Shown: positions 35,090-44,885, numbered from the stretch's first letter. The stretch is DNA of 64,000 nt from Nostoc sp. XA010 (GCF_020829625.1 NZ_JAIVFX010000012.1:62001-126000); one strand, 5' to 3'. The notes: a model not told the origin generated them from the sequence alone. Program-made: numbers and translations.

Positions 35090-37741
35090 ATGAATGTAAT
35101 TGATATAAATGAGACTAATTTTCAAGCTCGGCATCTCCAAGAATGGCTTGATAGTGGAGTTGACCAGGAAATCTTTCACCTCAACGTGAAGTCACTTGAA
35201 GGAACAACACCTTACGAGTATTTACTTTAAAGTCCAAACATCTCACGCCGCAATGATGGACGGTTACGGGATTTGGATTTAAAGAAATATCGCCACATTG
35301 AGTATGGGGGTTGGTGGTGTAGTGGCATTGACCCCCTCAACGACTACATTGATATGGGCTGGGGCTGTTTTAAGGGCGACAAGCCTAGGCGTGACTACAA
35401 TAAAATTTATAAGTTTATCAAGTACGAACATCCTTACAAAGAACCGATACGGGCTTTTTTTCTACGAGTCCCAAAACACATTTGGGCAAAAGTCTCAGAC
35501 AGTTGCGGTATTCCCAGCACTGAAGAAGATTGGCAGCATCCTTGGGGGTTTTGGTACTGGGTATGGCGGCGAAATGTACCAGTGGTAATTGTGGAAGGTG
35601 CAAAGAAAGCTGGGACATTACTCACTGCTGGTTACGCAGCGATCGCTATTCCTGGTGTGAACGCTGGCTATCGCACTCCCAAAGATAAAGAGGGGAACCC
35701 TATTGCTAAACCATCTCTTATTCCTGACCTCAAGCATTTTGCCACCAAGGGTAGACCTGTTGACATCTGCTTTGACCGGGACACCAAACGTGAGACTGTT
35801 CAACAGGTGAGAACTGCCATTAATCGCATGGGACGGTTATTAGTTGCCGAGAGCTGTTCAGTTAGAGTAATTGATTTACCAGGGCCAGAAAAGGGTGTTG
35901 ATGACTTTATTGTTGCCCAAGCTCAAGACGCATTTAAGGGACTTTACAATATAGCCGAAGCTTTAGAGATGTGGCAACTTCGGCTTTTTACATTGCTCAC
36001 TTATCCAGCAGCCATCGCACTCAACCAAAGATTTCTGGGTCAACTTCTCATACCAGAACATCTTCTCAACTCAGGTACAGAAGTAGCTAACCGTCGCGTA
36101 TCCGTCCTCAAAAACCTCAAGCAATTGATTCAAAACGTTTTGAGCAGCCCACAAGGTAAGATTTATCTATCTTCTGCTGATGTATCCGATTGTGATGTAA
36201 ATTATGTACTATCACTAGCTGGGGAAATTAGAGTTAACCCCTTTGTGATTGTCAAGAATTATCAATCCAAAGCTGGGAACTGCTACAGCTACAAAGGGAA
36301 CGACCCAAAAGATTTGATTGCAGCGATGGATCGAGCGATCGCTAAAGGTGGTCATCATCTCTTGTGTTGTTCTGCTCAAAAAGCAAAATCCAAGTGGGGA
36401 ACACAGGTTTTAGAAGAACGGTTCCGCCGCAAATTCCCACATCTACGGATTTTGCGAATTGATAGCGAGTCTGTTGCCGATCCTACACACCCTGCTTATG
36501 GCTGCATTGCTCACCTAAACGAAATTCTCACAAAATATGACTTGGTTATTACTTCCCCAAGTTTGGAAACTGGGATATCAATAGACATTAAAGCGCATTT
36601 CACAGCAGTTTGGGGTATTTTCCAGGGAGTACAGCCCGTTAACTCCGTGCGGCAGATGTTAGCAAGGCTGAGAGATACTGTTGATCGTCATATTTGGATC
36701 AGAAAGCATGGGCTAGGTGTTGTTGGAAACGGCTTAATGTCGATAGGGGCGCTTTTGGGAAGTCAATACGCAGCTACACGGACTAATATTGCGCTGTTGT
36801 CGGCGGCGGATAATGCAGATTACAGTTGCATTGATCAGAACTTTCAGCCTGAATCTTTACAAAGCTGGGGGAAACGGGCTTGTGCCATCAACGCCGAAAT
36901 GAGGCGTTACCGTGAGTCTGTGCTTCAGGGTTTGCAAACTGACGGCTACACAATCATCGATGCAACTGATGCGGAACCGCAAGAGAATCAGCAAGTAATC
37001 AATGAAGTTCGAGCAGTTTCGGAAGATTTGTATATTGCCGAGTGTAGCGCGATCGCAAACGGTGAAACACTCTCTGATACGGAACTCAAAAAACTGAGAG
37101 ACAAACGCGCCAAAACTCGCGCTGAACGACAACAGCAGCGCAAAGCCGAGTTACAACAGCGTTATGGAGTTGAGGTAACGGCGGAGTTGGTTGAGAAAGA
37201 TGATGAGGGTTGGTATCCTCAATTGCGAATGCATTATTACTTGACTATGGGACGAGAATTTCTATCAGTTCATGATGCTAAAAGAGCCAAGGCACAGATT
37301 GATGCGGGTGAGAATGCTATCTGGAAACCTGACTTTAACCGGAGACAGATGTTGCCAGCAGTCCTGGTGTTAAAAAGTCTCAATATTTTACAATTTCTTT
37401 CACCTGGAGTAATGTTACGAGGTTCTGATCCAGAATTGCAACAATTGAAAGCGTTGGCGGTGCAGTACAGGCAGGTTATTAAAACTTACTTGAAGCTTTC
37501 TATTTCGGACAAATATACTCCAATTATGATCGCTCAGAAGTTACTGGATAAGGTGGGTTTAAAGTTGGATTATGTTGGTCGGTTTGGGGCGAGAGAAAAT
37601 CGTGAGCGTGTTTACCAGTTTGTTGAAGCTGAGGATGGGCGTGAGGTAATTTTTCAGGGGTGGTTAAAGCGCGATGAAAATGCCGTGTCCACCACTGATA
37701 ATACAGAGATATATACAGCTAGCTTGGACACAAAATTGTAA
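35090..37741 (+). pseudogene. CyRepA1-like plasmid replication protein with in-frame stop
   Basis: AGGAGG sits just before ATG 35090. The frame reads 46 residues (ending TTPYEYLL), meets TAA at 35228-35230, and continues without a frameshift for another 836 codons beginning SPNISRRNDG and LKKYRHIEYGGWW. Domains: a DUF3854/Toprim-like region (VVIVEGAKKAGTLLTAGYAA, DICFDRDTKRE, about 150-260) and an origin-binding helicase-like region (TSPSLETGISIDIKAHF, QPVNSVRQMLARLRD, about 470-540). These define the CyRepA1 family of cyanobacterial plasmid replication proteins. The nonsense codon is the only visible lesion. Restart at TTG 35273 could give an N-truncated protein. Confidence 0.8.
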
Positions 37742-38093
37742 GAAAGTTCCCAAACATGAACTGCATCTTTTTTTGGTTGAACAAATTTCCGGCTGAAAGT
37801 CAAGCTTTCTACCCAACCCAGTTTGATATTCAGATGTCATCACAGACATTGCTTGAAGAAGTCTAGACTTTTCTTTGACACGATCAACGAATTACCATCC
37901 TTCAATTTTGGTACAAAAGAGCATAACAACACCAGTATACTTAGAAATTATGGCAGGAACGAGATTTTAGAATTATTGAAAACTGGATAATGAAAGAGGC
38001 GATCGCTCCATCATCTGAAAATTCCAGGATGAGAACATGTAATTGCTCTTCATCTTTAGCTGACAAGTGCGTAAACTGCCTGAACTTCATTGT
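37742..38093. other. Island intergenic sequence
   Basis: Nothing I can support. The replication-gene transcript probably ends here. Confidence 0.5.
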
Positions 38094-38336
38094 CTAAACT
38101 GAGATATCTTCCTTACTCCAAACATATTTTCGGCAAGTTTCACAGGCTGCGATCGCAGTCTCACGCTGTTCTATATCTTCAATTGATTCAGGATTTTTGA
38201 AGATGGGGTGGTAACGGAGGCGATCGCAGCAGACTTGAAGCCACGATTTCCAATGACCACCTCGCCACAATCTTAATGTTTTGTCATCACTACCACTGAT
38301 AATATACTTTCCATCAGGCGTGCAGGTTGCTCCTGG
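38094..38336 (-). pseudogene. C-terminal WD40-repeat fragment
   Basis: The minus strand encodes part of a WD repeat (TCTPDGKYIISGSDDKTLRLW) and then a C-terminal tail with RLRYHPIFKNPESIEDIEQR and a CETCRKYVW ending, as in long cyanobacterial NACHT- or kinase-WD40 proteins. Upstream, at about 38337, the frame enters antisense of a transposase, so the insertion severed the rest of the gene. Confidence 0.7.
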
Positions 38337-38339
38337 CGA

Positions 38340-38930
38340 ATGATGCCTCACGATTTCCCGGCATGGCAAACTGTATACTCGTATTTTCGACGCTGGGAGC
38401 GTAAAGGGGTATGGCAAAAAATTCATTCAATTCTGCGAACGCAACTCAGGCAACTCGAAGAACGAGACGTAGAACCATCCGCAGGAATTATAGACTCTCA
38501 AACAGTTAAAACAACTGAAAAAGGAGGAGTCAAGGGGTATGATGCAGGAAAAAAGATTAATGGTCGCAAACGCCATATCCTTGTCGATACGATGGGTTTG
38601 CTTTTAATGGTTGTTGTACATGCCGCTTCAATTCAAGACCGTGACGGAGCAAAACTAGTACTAGATAAAATTCAATACTCATTCCCTAATACCAATTTAA
38701 TTTGGGCAGATGCCGGATATGCTGGAAAACTAGTTGATTGGGTTAGGTATTTTATTGGCTGTGCAATGGAGATTGTTAAACGCTCTGATGACACTTCAGG
38801 CTTTAAAGTATTGCCTCGACGTTAGGTTGTGGAACGTACCGTACACTTGCATGGTTAGGTCGCTATCGTCGTCTCAGTAAAGACTACGAATATCATCCTC
38901 AAACTAGTGAAACCATGATCTACATTATTA
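38340..38930 (+). pseudogene. IS5-family transposase remnant
   Basis: Begins inside a typical IS5-group DDE transposase (DFPAWQTVYSYFRRWERKG) without its first 45 or so residues. SAGIIDSQTVKTTEKGG (first D), GRKRHILVDTMGLLL and LIWADAGYAG (second D) follow. The C-terminal VVERTFAWLGRYRRL motif with catalytic Glu is broken: the codon before VVERT is TAG instead of TGG at about 38823, and a few extra bases shift the frame between ERT and the WLGRYRR part. It is inactive. Confidence 0.85.
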
Positions 38931-38955
38931 ATAAGAATGATAATCGTATGGGGAA

Positions 38956-38999
38956 AGAGGGAGGATTCAAGCAAGGCTTGAATCCTCCCTCTAGTTTTT
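38956..38999. terminator. Perfect 17-bp hairpin with T-run
   Basis: AGAGGGAGGATTCAAGC (38956-38972), a three-base loop AAG, then GCTTGAATCCTCCCTCT (38976-38992) and AGTTTTTG. This is a strong intrinsic terminator shape, placed just after the IS5 relic. It could equally be a solo palindromic element. Confidence 0.65.
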
Positions 39000-39132
39000 G
39001 ATTATCATTATCTTTAAAGTCTTTGACAGCTAAACAGGAGATGAAAAAGTATTGTAAAGACGTAAAACATGGACAACATTGTTAGGTAAATTCAATTATC
39101 AAATGAGGTAATGAAAAGTTTAGTTTACTGTC

Positions 39133-40082
39133 ATGCCCAAGCGACCAAAACAAAACTCTGATCACGCACAATGGTATAATACTCCCACAATAGATAATGA
39201 AGCGATCGCTAATCATTTAGAAGCTTTATTAAACCCAGCAGTTTTTAATAAACAAAAATATTATAAGCAGTTAGGATTACGAGATAAAATTCTGAATTTA
39301 TCGTTAATGATAGCAGCAGTTTTAACACTGTTATGGCGGCAAGTTCCTGGCGTTCAAGAGTTAAATCGTCTGCTAGCTAGAGTTGGTTTATTATGGTGTC
39401 ATCCCACAAAAGTTGCTCAACAATCATTATCAGAAAGATTTTTAGTTTTCCCTGCTGAATTATTTGAGCGTGTATTTAAAGATTTACTACCTAAGTTACA
39501 ATTTAATTGGCAACAAAGACTCCGACGACCATTGCCAGATAGTGTTAAATTTGCACTCCGTAATTTTGAACAAATTTGGATTGCTGATGGGTCAACCCTA
39601 GAAGCGTTATTTAGGAAGCTAAAAAGCCTGGAAGACCTGAAAACAAAACAGTTAGCTGGGAAAATATGACAAAGGTAAGGCGGATGACCCTATTAAGTAC
39701 TTCGCTGCAAAAGAGAATCAAGATTTAGGAGTTGTCAAAGCGCTGCGAAAACCAGTTTCCAAGCTAGATATGTCCCCTTTCCCCGCACCCTCTTGACAAA
39801 TGTGCAATCACTCTAACCTCTCACTGATGCACCACTCCTCCGTTACGCCTATCGTTGCAGGGTACTTGCCACCATTTAATTAACTTTATTCCCAAATTAT
39901 TAGCTGCTTCTTCCCAAAAACGTCTCCGACTTTATCGCACTTTGCTAAAAGTTATTGCTCACAAGGCTTTTCCTGACCGCCCTGCTAGAAATGAACCACG
40001 AGTCCGTAAACGTCGCCCTAAAATTTACCCATTGATGACCAAACCCCGCCACGAATTACGAAAGCAATTGCAAACTGCTTAA
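39133..40082 (+). pseudogene. IS4-family transposase with central deletion
   Basis: The N-terminal 170 residues are intact (NHLEALLNPAVFNKQKYYKQ, LRDKILNLSLMIAAVLTLLW, FEQIWIADGSTLEALFRKL, the last with the first catalytic Asp). The frame ends at 39669. The C-terminal end reappears in another frame at about 39862-40082 (HLINFIPKLLAASSQKRLRL, KPRHELRKQLQTA). The part carrying the second Asp and the Glu is missing. Between them, 39667-39797 carries an unrelated-looking frame (KADDPIKYFAAKENQDLGVV). Confidence 0.8.
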
Positions 40083-40521
40083 ACCACAAGTATTTCGGAT
40101 TTTCTTAGTGCCATTCAGTACATTTCCACTGCTGAAAATTTCCGACAGTGCTTTGCCAAACCAAGACTTAGAGCATAGCCTATTGACATTGCACGCTCAT
40201 CTAATCGGCGGTAAGCGTAGCCATGCCGTCAGGCTTATCGCCCAGTTCACAGGTTGCAAAATTTTTCTCCCACCAATCCAACATTGCTTATTACCTTTAG
40301 CACCGAATTTTAATTACTGTACCGTATATGCTGCGCTGTTTCTTAAAGCCTTTGCCAGTAAGCATTTTAAGACTTAGCGGGAAAAGTCAGATTGTGTTAT
40401 GGGCATAATGCAACTATAGCTTTGACTTGGTGCAAAGATAGTTTACAGTTCATATTAAAGCTTTACAAAAAAATCTTTGTGCAGCTTATGCATCATGTTT
40501 GGAAAGTTAAGAAGAGCGCGA
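40083..40521. other. Boundary between island relics and CIS locus
   Basis: About 440 bases. A frame of 89 codons from 40108 exists but has no protein-like features. It may contain the IS4 right end. No duplicate of the tRNA-Cys 3-prime end is visible. Confidence 0.4.
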
Positions 40522-43125
40522 TCATGCTTTAAATTGAATATAATGTATAATCGCTTCTGCTGTAGGGATATTGGTTGCAACTAAAACTTCGTTGATGTTA
40601 CATACCCTCAAGAGTGCTTCTTCATTTGCCTGACTAGATTGAGCCATCATAAAATCTTTCAATAAAATTACTGCCAATATATCTTCTGAGGCAACCATAG
40701 AAGCAATAGTTTGATATCCTCCAGATGTTGTAGCAGAAATTTGCAAACTGATAGATATATTTAGTTGCTGGATTAATATTTGACTAATAGAGGGTGGTGC
40801 AAGCGTTAAACACTGGGAGAAAAACTCTTGATGTTGAGCAACAAATTTTGCCAAATCCGATTTTTTACTTTCGTGAGCGATGAGCGCTATGTATTTTGTA
40901 TAAATAATTGAGGAAACCTTAGGAGTTTCGTTTACAGGTGTTTGTAAAGATGCTAAATTAGGAGATTCAACATTACTTTTTTGTGTAACCGCCTCTGTTT
41001 TAGATTCTTCAGCAGGTACTTGAGTGTATACCGCAACATCTTCCACCACTTCTACTTCCGCAGGCTGAATTTCTCTTAATTGAGATGTTTCCCTTTCGCT
41101 TTTAACTTCAACACTCGTTTGCGAGGGTTCGCTGACTTCTTCCAATGCTGTCATTCCTAAGTCAATGGTTGATATATCAGTAACTTGAGATACAGCATCT
41201 TTTTCTGGTAGCGCAATTGCATCAACATATTCTGTTGTTTTTAAAGCCTCAACAGCCTGCAAATAAGTATCTTCAGCAGGTGTTGGAGTCATTTCTTTAG
41301 AAACTTCACCTACTATTTCAGGTGTTTCAATAGTAGTTAAATCAGAAATCACCTCAGGAATAGAGCTAGTATTTTCAAAAACTGTTAGTTCTTCTGCTGG
41401 TTGAGCAGTTTCAGTACTTACTTCGGAAACTGTTGGTTCTTCAGTTAGTTGACTAGTTTGAGTAATTACTTCGGAAACGGTTGGTTCTTCAGTTGCTTGA
41501 TAAGTTTCAGTAATTACTTCAAAAGCTGTTAGTTCTTCAGTTAGTTGACTAGTTTGAGTAATTACTTCGGAAACGGTTGGTTCTTCAGTTGCTTGATAAG
41601 TTTCAGTACTTCCTTCAGAAACGGTTGCTTCTTCAGTTAGTTGACTAGTTTGAGTAATTACTTCGGAAACGGTTGGTTCTTCAGTTGCTTGATAAGTTTC
41701 AGTACTTCCTTCAGAAACGGTTGGTTCTTCAGTTAGTTGACTAGTTTCAGTACTTACTTCAGAAACTGTTGGTTCTTCAGTTAGTTGACTAGTTTCAGTA
41801 ATTACTTCGGAAACGGTTGGTTCTTCAGTTGCTTGATAAGTTTCAGTAATTACTTCAAAAGCTGTTAGTTCTTCAGTTAGTTGACTAGTTTGAGTAATTA
41901 CTTCGGAAACGGTTGGTTCTTCAGTTGCTTGATAAGTTTCAGTACTTCCTTCAGAAACGGTTGCTTCTTCAGTTAGTTGACTAGTTTGAGTAATTACTTC
42001 GGAAACGGTTGGTTCTTCAGTTGCTTGATAAGTTTCAGTACTTCCTTCAGAAACGGTTGGTTCTTCAGTTAGTTGACTAGTTTCAGTACTTACTTCAGAA
42101 ACTGTTGGTTCTTCAGTTAGTTGACTAGTTTCAGTAATTACTTCGGAAACGGTTGGTTCTTCAGTTAGTTGACTAGTTTCAGTAATTACTTCGGAAACGG
42201 TTGGTTCTCCAGTTGCTTGATAAGTTTCAGTACTTACTTCGGAAACGGTTGGTTCTTCAGTTGCTTGATAAATTTCAGTACTTCCTTCAGAAACTGTTGG
42301 TTCTTCAGTTAGTTGACTAGTTTCAGTACTTACTTCGGAAACGGTTGGTTCTCCAGTTAGTTGAGCAGCTTCAGTACTTACTTCGGGAACGGTTGGTTCT
42401 TCAGTTACTTGAGCAGTTTCAGTACTTAGTTGGGAAACTGTTAGCTCTTCAGATAATTTAGGAGATTGAATATAAGTTATTTCAAAAACTTCACTTATTG
42501 TTTCTGGAGTTTTAGCTATTACTTGAGATTCAGCTTCCTGGGATTGAACAAAAGTTACTTCTTGAAAGTTAGTTGTTTCTTGAAAATTAATTACATCAGA
42601 AGTATCAGTTGTAGCATTTATAGACTGGACATCTTGATTGGAGGTTTCGGTAACTTTTTCTGCGATTACTGATTCCGAAACTTCATTAACAGCTTCTTGA
42701 GGTTGATTAGGGATTTTATAAATATCTAAATTAGCAGCTTCTCGTAAACCTGAAAATACTGTAGCATCTAGGCTTTTGTAGACAGTTTCTGGTAAATCTT
42801 CAGGTACTGAGTTTATTTCTTCAATTGTAAGAACAAATTCACCAATGCGAATAACATCCCCAGCTTTCAATTTGTAGCTTTGATTTGTCTGAGCCAGATA
42901 ACCGTTAACTATTGAGCCGTTTCTACTACCAAGGTCGTAGAAGTAATAATCCCCATCTTGGTAAAAAAACTTACCATGCAGTCGGCTCACATCAGGACTA
43001 TCGATGACTAAACCTGCGTTAGGAGAGCGACCAACTATGCATTCACGTTGTGTTCTGGTTGCTAGAGCTAGGTTAAGTTCCTTGACTTCACTTAAGGTCT
43101 GTGAATTAAAAACTTTTACTTTCAT
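40522..43125 (-). CDS. FHA-domain protein with 16-residue repeat tract
   Basis: 867 residues. An N-terminal FHA phosphothreonine-binding domain spans about 10-105: ECIVGRSPNAGLVIDSPDVS, RLHGKFFYQDGDYYFYDLGS, RNGSIVNGYLA. A threonine/glutamate-rich linker follows, then about 22 copies of a 16-residue unit of the TSQLTEEPTVSEVSTE type (residues about 225-585), then more acidic linker, and a compact C-terminal domain from about 760 (IYTKYIALIAHESKKSDLAK ... ATNIPTAEAIIHYIQ). The thr-rich repeats could be kinase targets recognised by FHA domains. It is transcribed leftward at the end of the CIS block, 366 bases after the last structural gene. No known Pvc/Afp counterpart. Confidence 0.8.
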   Translation of the reverse strand: MKVKVFNSQTLSEVKELNLALATRTQRECIVGRSPNAGLVIDSPDVSRLHGKFFYQDGDYYFYDLGSRNGSIVNGYLAQTNQSYKLKAGDVIRIGEFVLTIEEINSVPEDLPETVYKSLDATVFSGLREAANLDIYKIPNQPQEAVNEVSESVIAEKVTETSNQDVQSINATTDTSDVINFQETTNFQEVTFVQSQEAESQVIAKTPETISEVFEITYIQSPKLSEELTVSQLSTETAQVTEEPTVPEVSTEAAQLTGEPTVSEVSTETSQLTEEPTVSEGSTEIYQATEEPTVSEVSTETYQATGEPTVSEVITETSQLTEEPTVSEVITETSQLTEEPTVSEVSTETSQLTEEPTVSEGSTETYQATEEPTVSEVITQTSQLTEEATVSEGSTETYQATEEPTVSEVITQTSQLTEELTAFEVITETYQATEEPTVSEVITETSQLTEEPTVSEVSTETSQLTEEPTVSEGSTETYQATEEPTVSEVITQTSQLTEEATVSEGSTETYQATEEPTVSEVITQTSQLTEELTAFEVITETYQATEEPTVSEVITQTSQLTEEPTVSEVSTETAQPAEELTVFENTSSIPEVISDLTTIETPEIVGEVSKEMTPTPAEDTYLQAVEALKTTEYVDAIALPEKDAVSQVTDISTIDLGMTALEEVSEPSQTSVEVKSERETSQLREIQPAEVEVVEDVAVYTQVPAEESKTEAVTQKSNVESPNLASLQTPVNETPKVSSIIYTKYIALIAHESKKSDLAKFVAQHQEFFSQCLTLAPPSISQILIQQLNISISLQISATTSGGYQTIASMVASEDILAVILLKDFMMAQSSQANEEALLRVCNINEVLVATNIPTAEAIIHYIQFKA
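41380..42450 (-). repeat. 48-bp tandem repeat array in FHA gene
   Basis: About 22 units of 48 bases with two alternating flavours (SQLTEE and YQATEE). Within it, 41461-41796 and 41797-42132 are, as far as I can read, identical: a 336-bp (seven-unit) tandem duplication. Confidence 0.85.
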
Positions 43126-43491
43126 AATATAAAATTAAGCTATGATATTTTTTGTCAAAAAAAATTAAACCCTTTATTTTTATAAAAAGGATAATTTTAT
43201 TTATCTATAGTTAATCCTATTTTAGGGATAAAAAAGTTATATTAACTATTAAATATTATTAATTATTTATGAAAAAATATAAACTCTTAATAAGAAACAA
43301 TTCGTTTTTTCTAGAGCTACTTAGGAGTGTATGAAAAAGAGTACGAAGCCTTATTTTGAATTTCATTCTCTTTAAGTCACCCACCAAATATAGAGATTTG
43401 GTGTTAAACAATTGCGTCATGGGTCTGAATTTCGGACTGATTACCGTCTTCTGAATTCTGAATTTTGCATTTTCTTCAACTGTTCAAGAAA
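43126..43491. other. AT-rich gap between FHA gene and CIS block
   Basis: No gene seen. The promoter of the leftward FHA gene should lie next to 43126. Confidence 0.5.
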
Positions 43492-43626
43492 CTAATCTCC
43501 TGACTTTTGGTTAATCTTATTTATTTCTTCTACCCAACGCTGACGCGTAGTGTGTTCTAAATTTAAAAGATCATCTTGTGACCAGTGAAAGTGGTAAGCA
43601 ATAAACGCTACCTCCTCATATAACAT
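43492..43626 (-). CDS. 44-residue CIS-cluster protein, DUF6760-like
   Basis: A short gene of 44 codons: it begins MLYEEVAFIAYHFHWSQDDL, continues with LNLEHTTRQRWVEEINKINQ and ends KSGD. The pattern (L.EEVAFIAYHFHW..D..L.LEH..R..WV..I) is the small protein found between structural genes in cyanobacterial and actinobacterial CIS loci, catalogued as DUF6760; it resembles the second product of phage tail-assembly gene pairs. It starts 14 bases after the stop of the preceding gene, so it is last in the leftward operon. It is easily missed by length cut-offs. Role probably in tail assembly; not proven. Confidence 0.8.
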   Translation of the reverse strand: MLYEEVAFIAYHFHWSQDDLLNLEHTTRQRWVEEINKINQKSGD

Positions 43627-43640
43627 ATCAGAGGGGTAGC

Positions 43641-44027
43641 TTATGACTCCCCCGCTAATTCTAGCTCCACTAAAAACTTAGCATTGCAATGAGGACATTC
43701 AGTAGGGATATGAGTATTTCCTTGTTGATTTACTCGATTATAAAATTCCCTAAGATAAGCTAAGTCACTGACTACAAGCCCTTCCAGCAAATTAGCGCTA
43801 ACAGAAGTAAGGCTACCTAAGCGGGTAATTACCCGTGAAAGCATCACTAAAACCCCATAAGCAGAATTTTCTTGAACTTTACGTTCTTTTTGCAATAAAA
43901 TTTCATCTAATGCAGTAGCCAAACGCATGACTCCCTGACGATGTACTCGGTTTTGGCTATCAACTAAACCTTTAGGAAGAGTAAAGGCAAATTCAGTACA
44001 AACAATATCCTTGCGGCGCATAGACAA
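43641..44027 (-). CDS. CIS small assembly protein with zinc-binding tail
   Basis: 128 residues. The core, EFAFTLPKGLVDSQNRVHRQ, then GVMRLATALDEILL, SAYGVLVMLSRVITRLGSL and VVSDLAYLREFYNRVN, is shared with the next gene upstream, so the two are paralogues. Only this one ends with CPHC (CPHCNAKFLVELE), half of a zinc site or a thiol pair. Proteins of this type lie between tube genes and baseplate genes of CIS and phage tails and behave like tail-assembly chaperones; the assignment rests on position and size. Confidence 0.7.
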   Translation of the reverse strand: MSMRRKDIVCTEFAFTLPKGLVDSQNRVHRQGVMRLATALDEILLQKERKVQENSAYGVLVMLSRVITRLGSLTSVSANLLEGLVVSDLAYLREFYNRVNQQGNTHIPTECPHCNAKFLVELELAGES

Positions 44028-44049
44028 TTAGAAATGAACAATAAAATAT

Positions 44050-44397
44050 CTAATTGATAACTAGAGGCTCAGAATTATTAACAGTATCTTCTAAGATGGC
44101 TGTTTCCTTTTCTAAGCCATTGATGTGACGATAAAAGTCTTGTAAGTAACTTAAATCTTGAGCAAAAAAGTTTTCCACTATTAAAGGAGTTAGCTCAGAT
44201 AATGCCCCTAGTGAGGTGATTACACGAGCCAGAATAATTATCGTAGCATAGGCTGGATTAGACTTAACACGAGGGTCGCGCAGAGGAGCTATTTCATCAA
44301 TGGCAATTGCTAACCGCATTATCCCTTTGCGATGGAGATTGCCATCAGAGTCTAGATAGCCTTTAGGTAATGTAAACTCAAACTCTGTTTGAAACAT
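44050..44397 (-). CDS. CIS small assembly protein, paralogue without Cys tail
   Basis: 115 residues: EFEFTLPKGYLDSDGNLHRK, GIMRLAIAIDEIAPLRDPRV, NPAYATIIILARVITSLGAL, DLSYLQDFYRHIN. It aligns along its whole length with the 128-residue neighbour but ends in an acidic tail (ILEDTVNNSEP) instead of CPHC. The pair is likely the result of duplication and may form a heteromer. The spacing to the tube gene upstream is 8 bases, so it is in the same operon. Confidence 0.7.
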   Translation of the reverse strand: MFQTEFEFTLPKGYLDSDGNLHRKGIMRLAIAIDEIAPLRDPRVKSNPAYATIIILARVITSLGALSELTPLIVENFFAQDLSYLQDFYRHINGLEKETAILEDTVNNSEPLVIN

Positions 44398-44405
44398 AAA
44401 ACTTC

Positions 44406-44885
44406 CTATAATTTCGATCTTTTAAATTCCTCGAAAGCAATTTCGACTTCCTCAATTTCTATCTCTGTACTACGGGCATTAACATCAGTAATTTTGTAAC
44501 TGCTAGGCCAAGCTCCGGCTAAATCAAATCTTGCTTGTGGTTTTGCATTTTGGCCGTAAATAGTCAAAGAAGCATTTTTACGTTGTTTAGCCCAATTGCC
44601 ATCTTGAACTGCTTGAAACCAGTTCCAAAGTGCAACAGAGCTAGTCATCCCTCTACGTAGAGTCAGATTTCCGCTTTTAACATTGCCAGGAATTTTAGTC
44701 CTAATCGCCTGACCTTTTTTGGCTTTGCCCCATTTATTAATAGTGACTTCACAGATTTCAATAGGTGCTTGAGTCTGCTGAAATCCCCGACACTCTAAAA
44801 AAGTACCATCTACCAAGTCGCTAGATCCATCTAAATGCAATTCTAGGTAGAAGCGATGTGGTGTAAGAATTTCAAATTTCGGCAT
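44406..44885 (-). CDS. CIS inner tube protein (gp19/Pvc1-like), second
   Basis: 159 residues of the T4 gp19 tail-tube fold: HRFYLELHLDGSSDLVDGTF, ECRGFQQTQAPIEICEV, LTLRRGMTSSVALWNWFQAV, EIEIEEVEIAFEEF. LTLRRGMT..ALWNW is the hallmark of tube proteins. Rings of this protein probably form one layer of the inner tube or its baseplate end (Pvc5-like initiator). Related to the tube-like gene at 53737 (shared RRGMT/KRGMT and FWNW). Confidence 0.88.
   Translation of the reverse strand: MPKFEILTPHRFYLELHLDGSSDLVDGTFLECRGFQQTQAPIEICEVTINKWGKAKKGQAIRTKIPGNVKSGNLTLRRGMTSSVALWNWFQAVQDGNWAKQRKNASLTIYGQNAKPQARFDLAGAWPSSYKITDVNARSTEIEIEEVEIAFEEFKRSKL

Noticed and set aside
34894..35091. 65-codon minus-strand frame upstream of the replication gene
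   Set aside because: No recombinase or other similarity; it does not restore the missing XisF N-terminus.
40108..40377. 89-codon frame beyond the IS4 relic
   Set aside because: No protein-like pattern; it overlaps probable IS end sequence.
30930..40521. Right attachment site of the tRNA-Cys element
   Set aside because: I looked for a repeat of the tRNA 3-prime end (TTCAAATCCGGGTGCCGCC) by eye and found none, so I do not annotate one.
41380..42450. CRISPR-like look of the 48-bp array
   Set aside because: Units are contiguous and coding, with no unique spacers and no cas genes.
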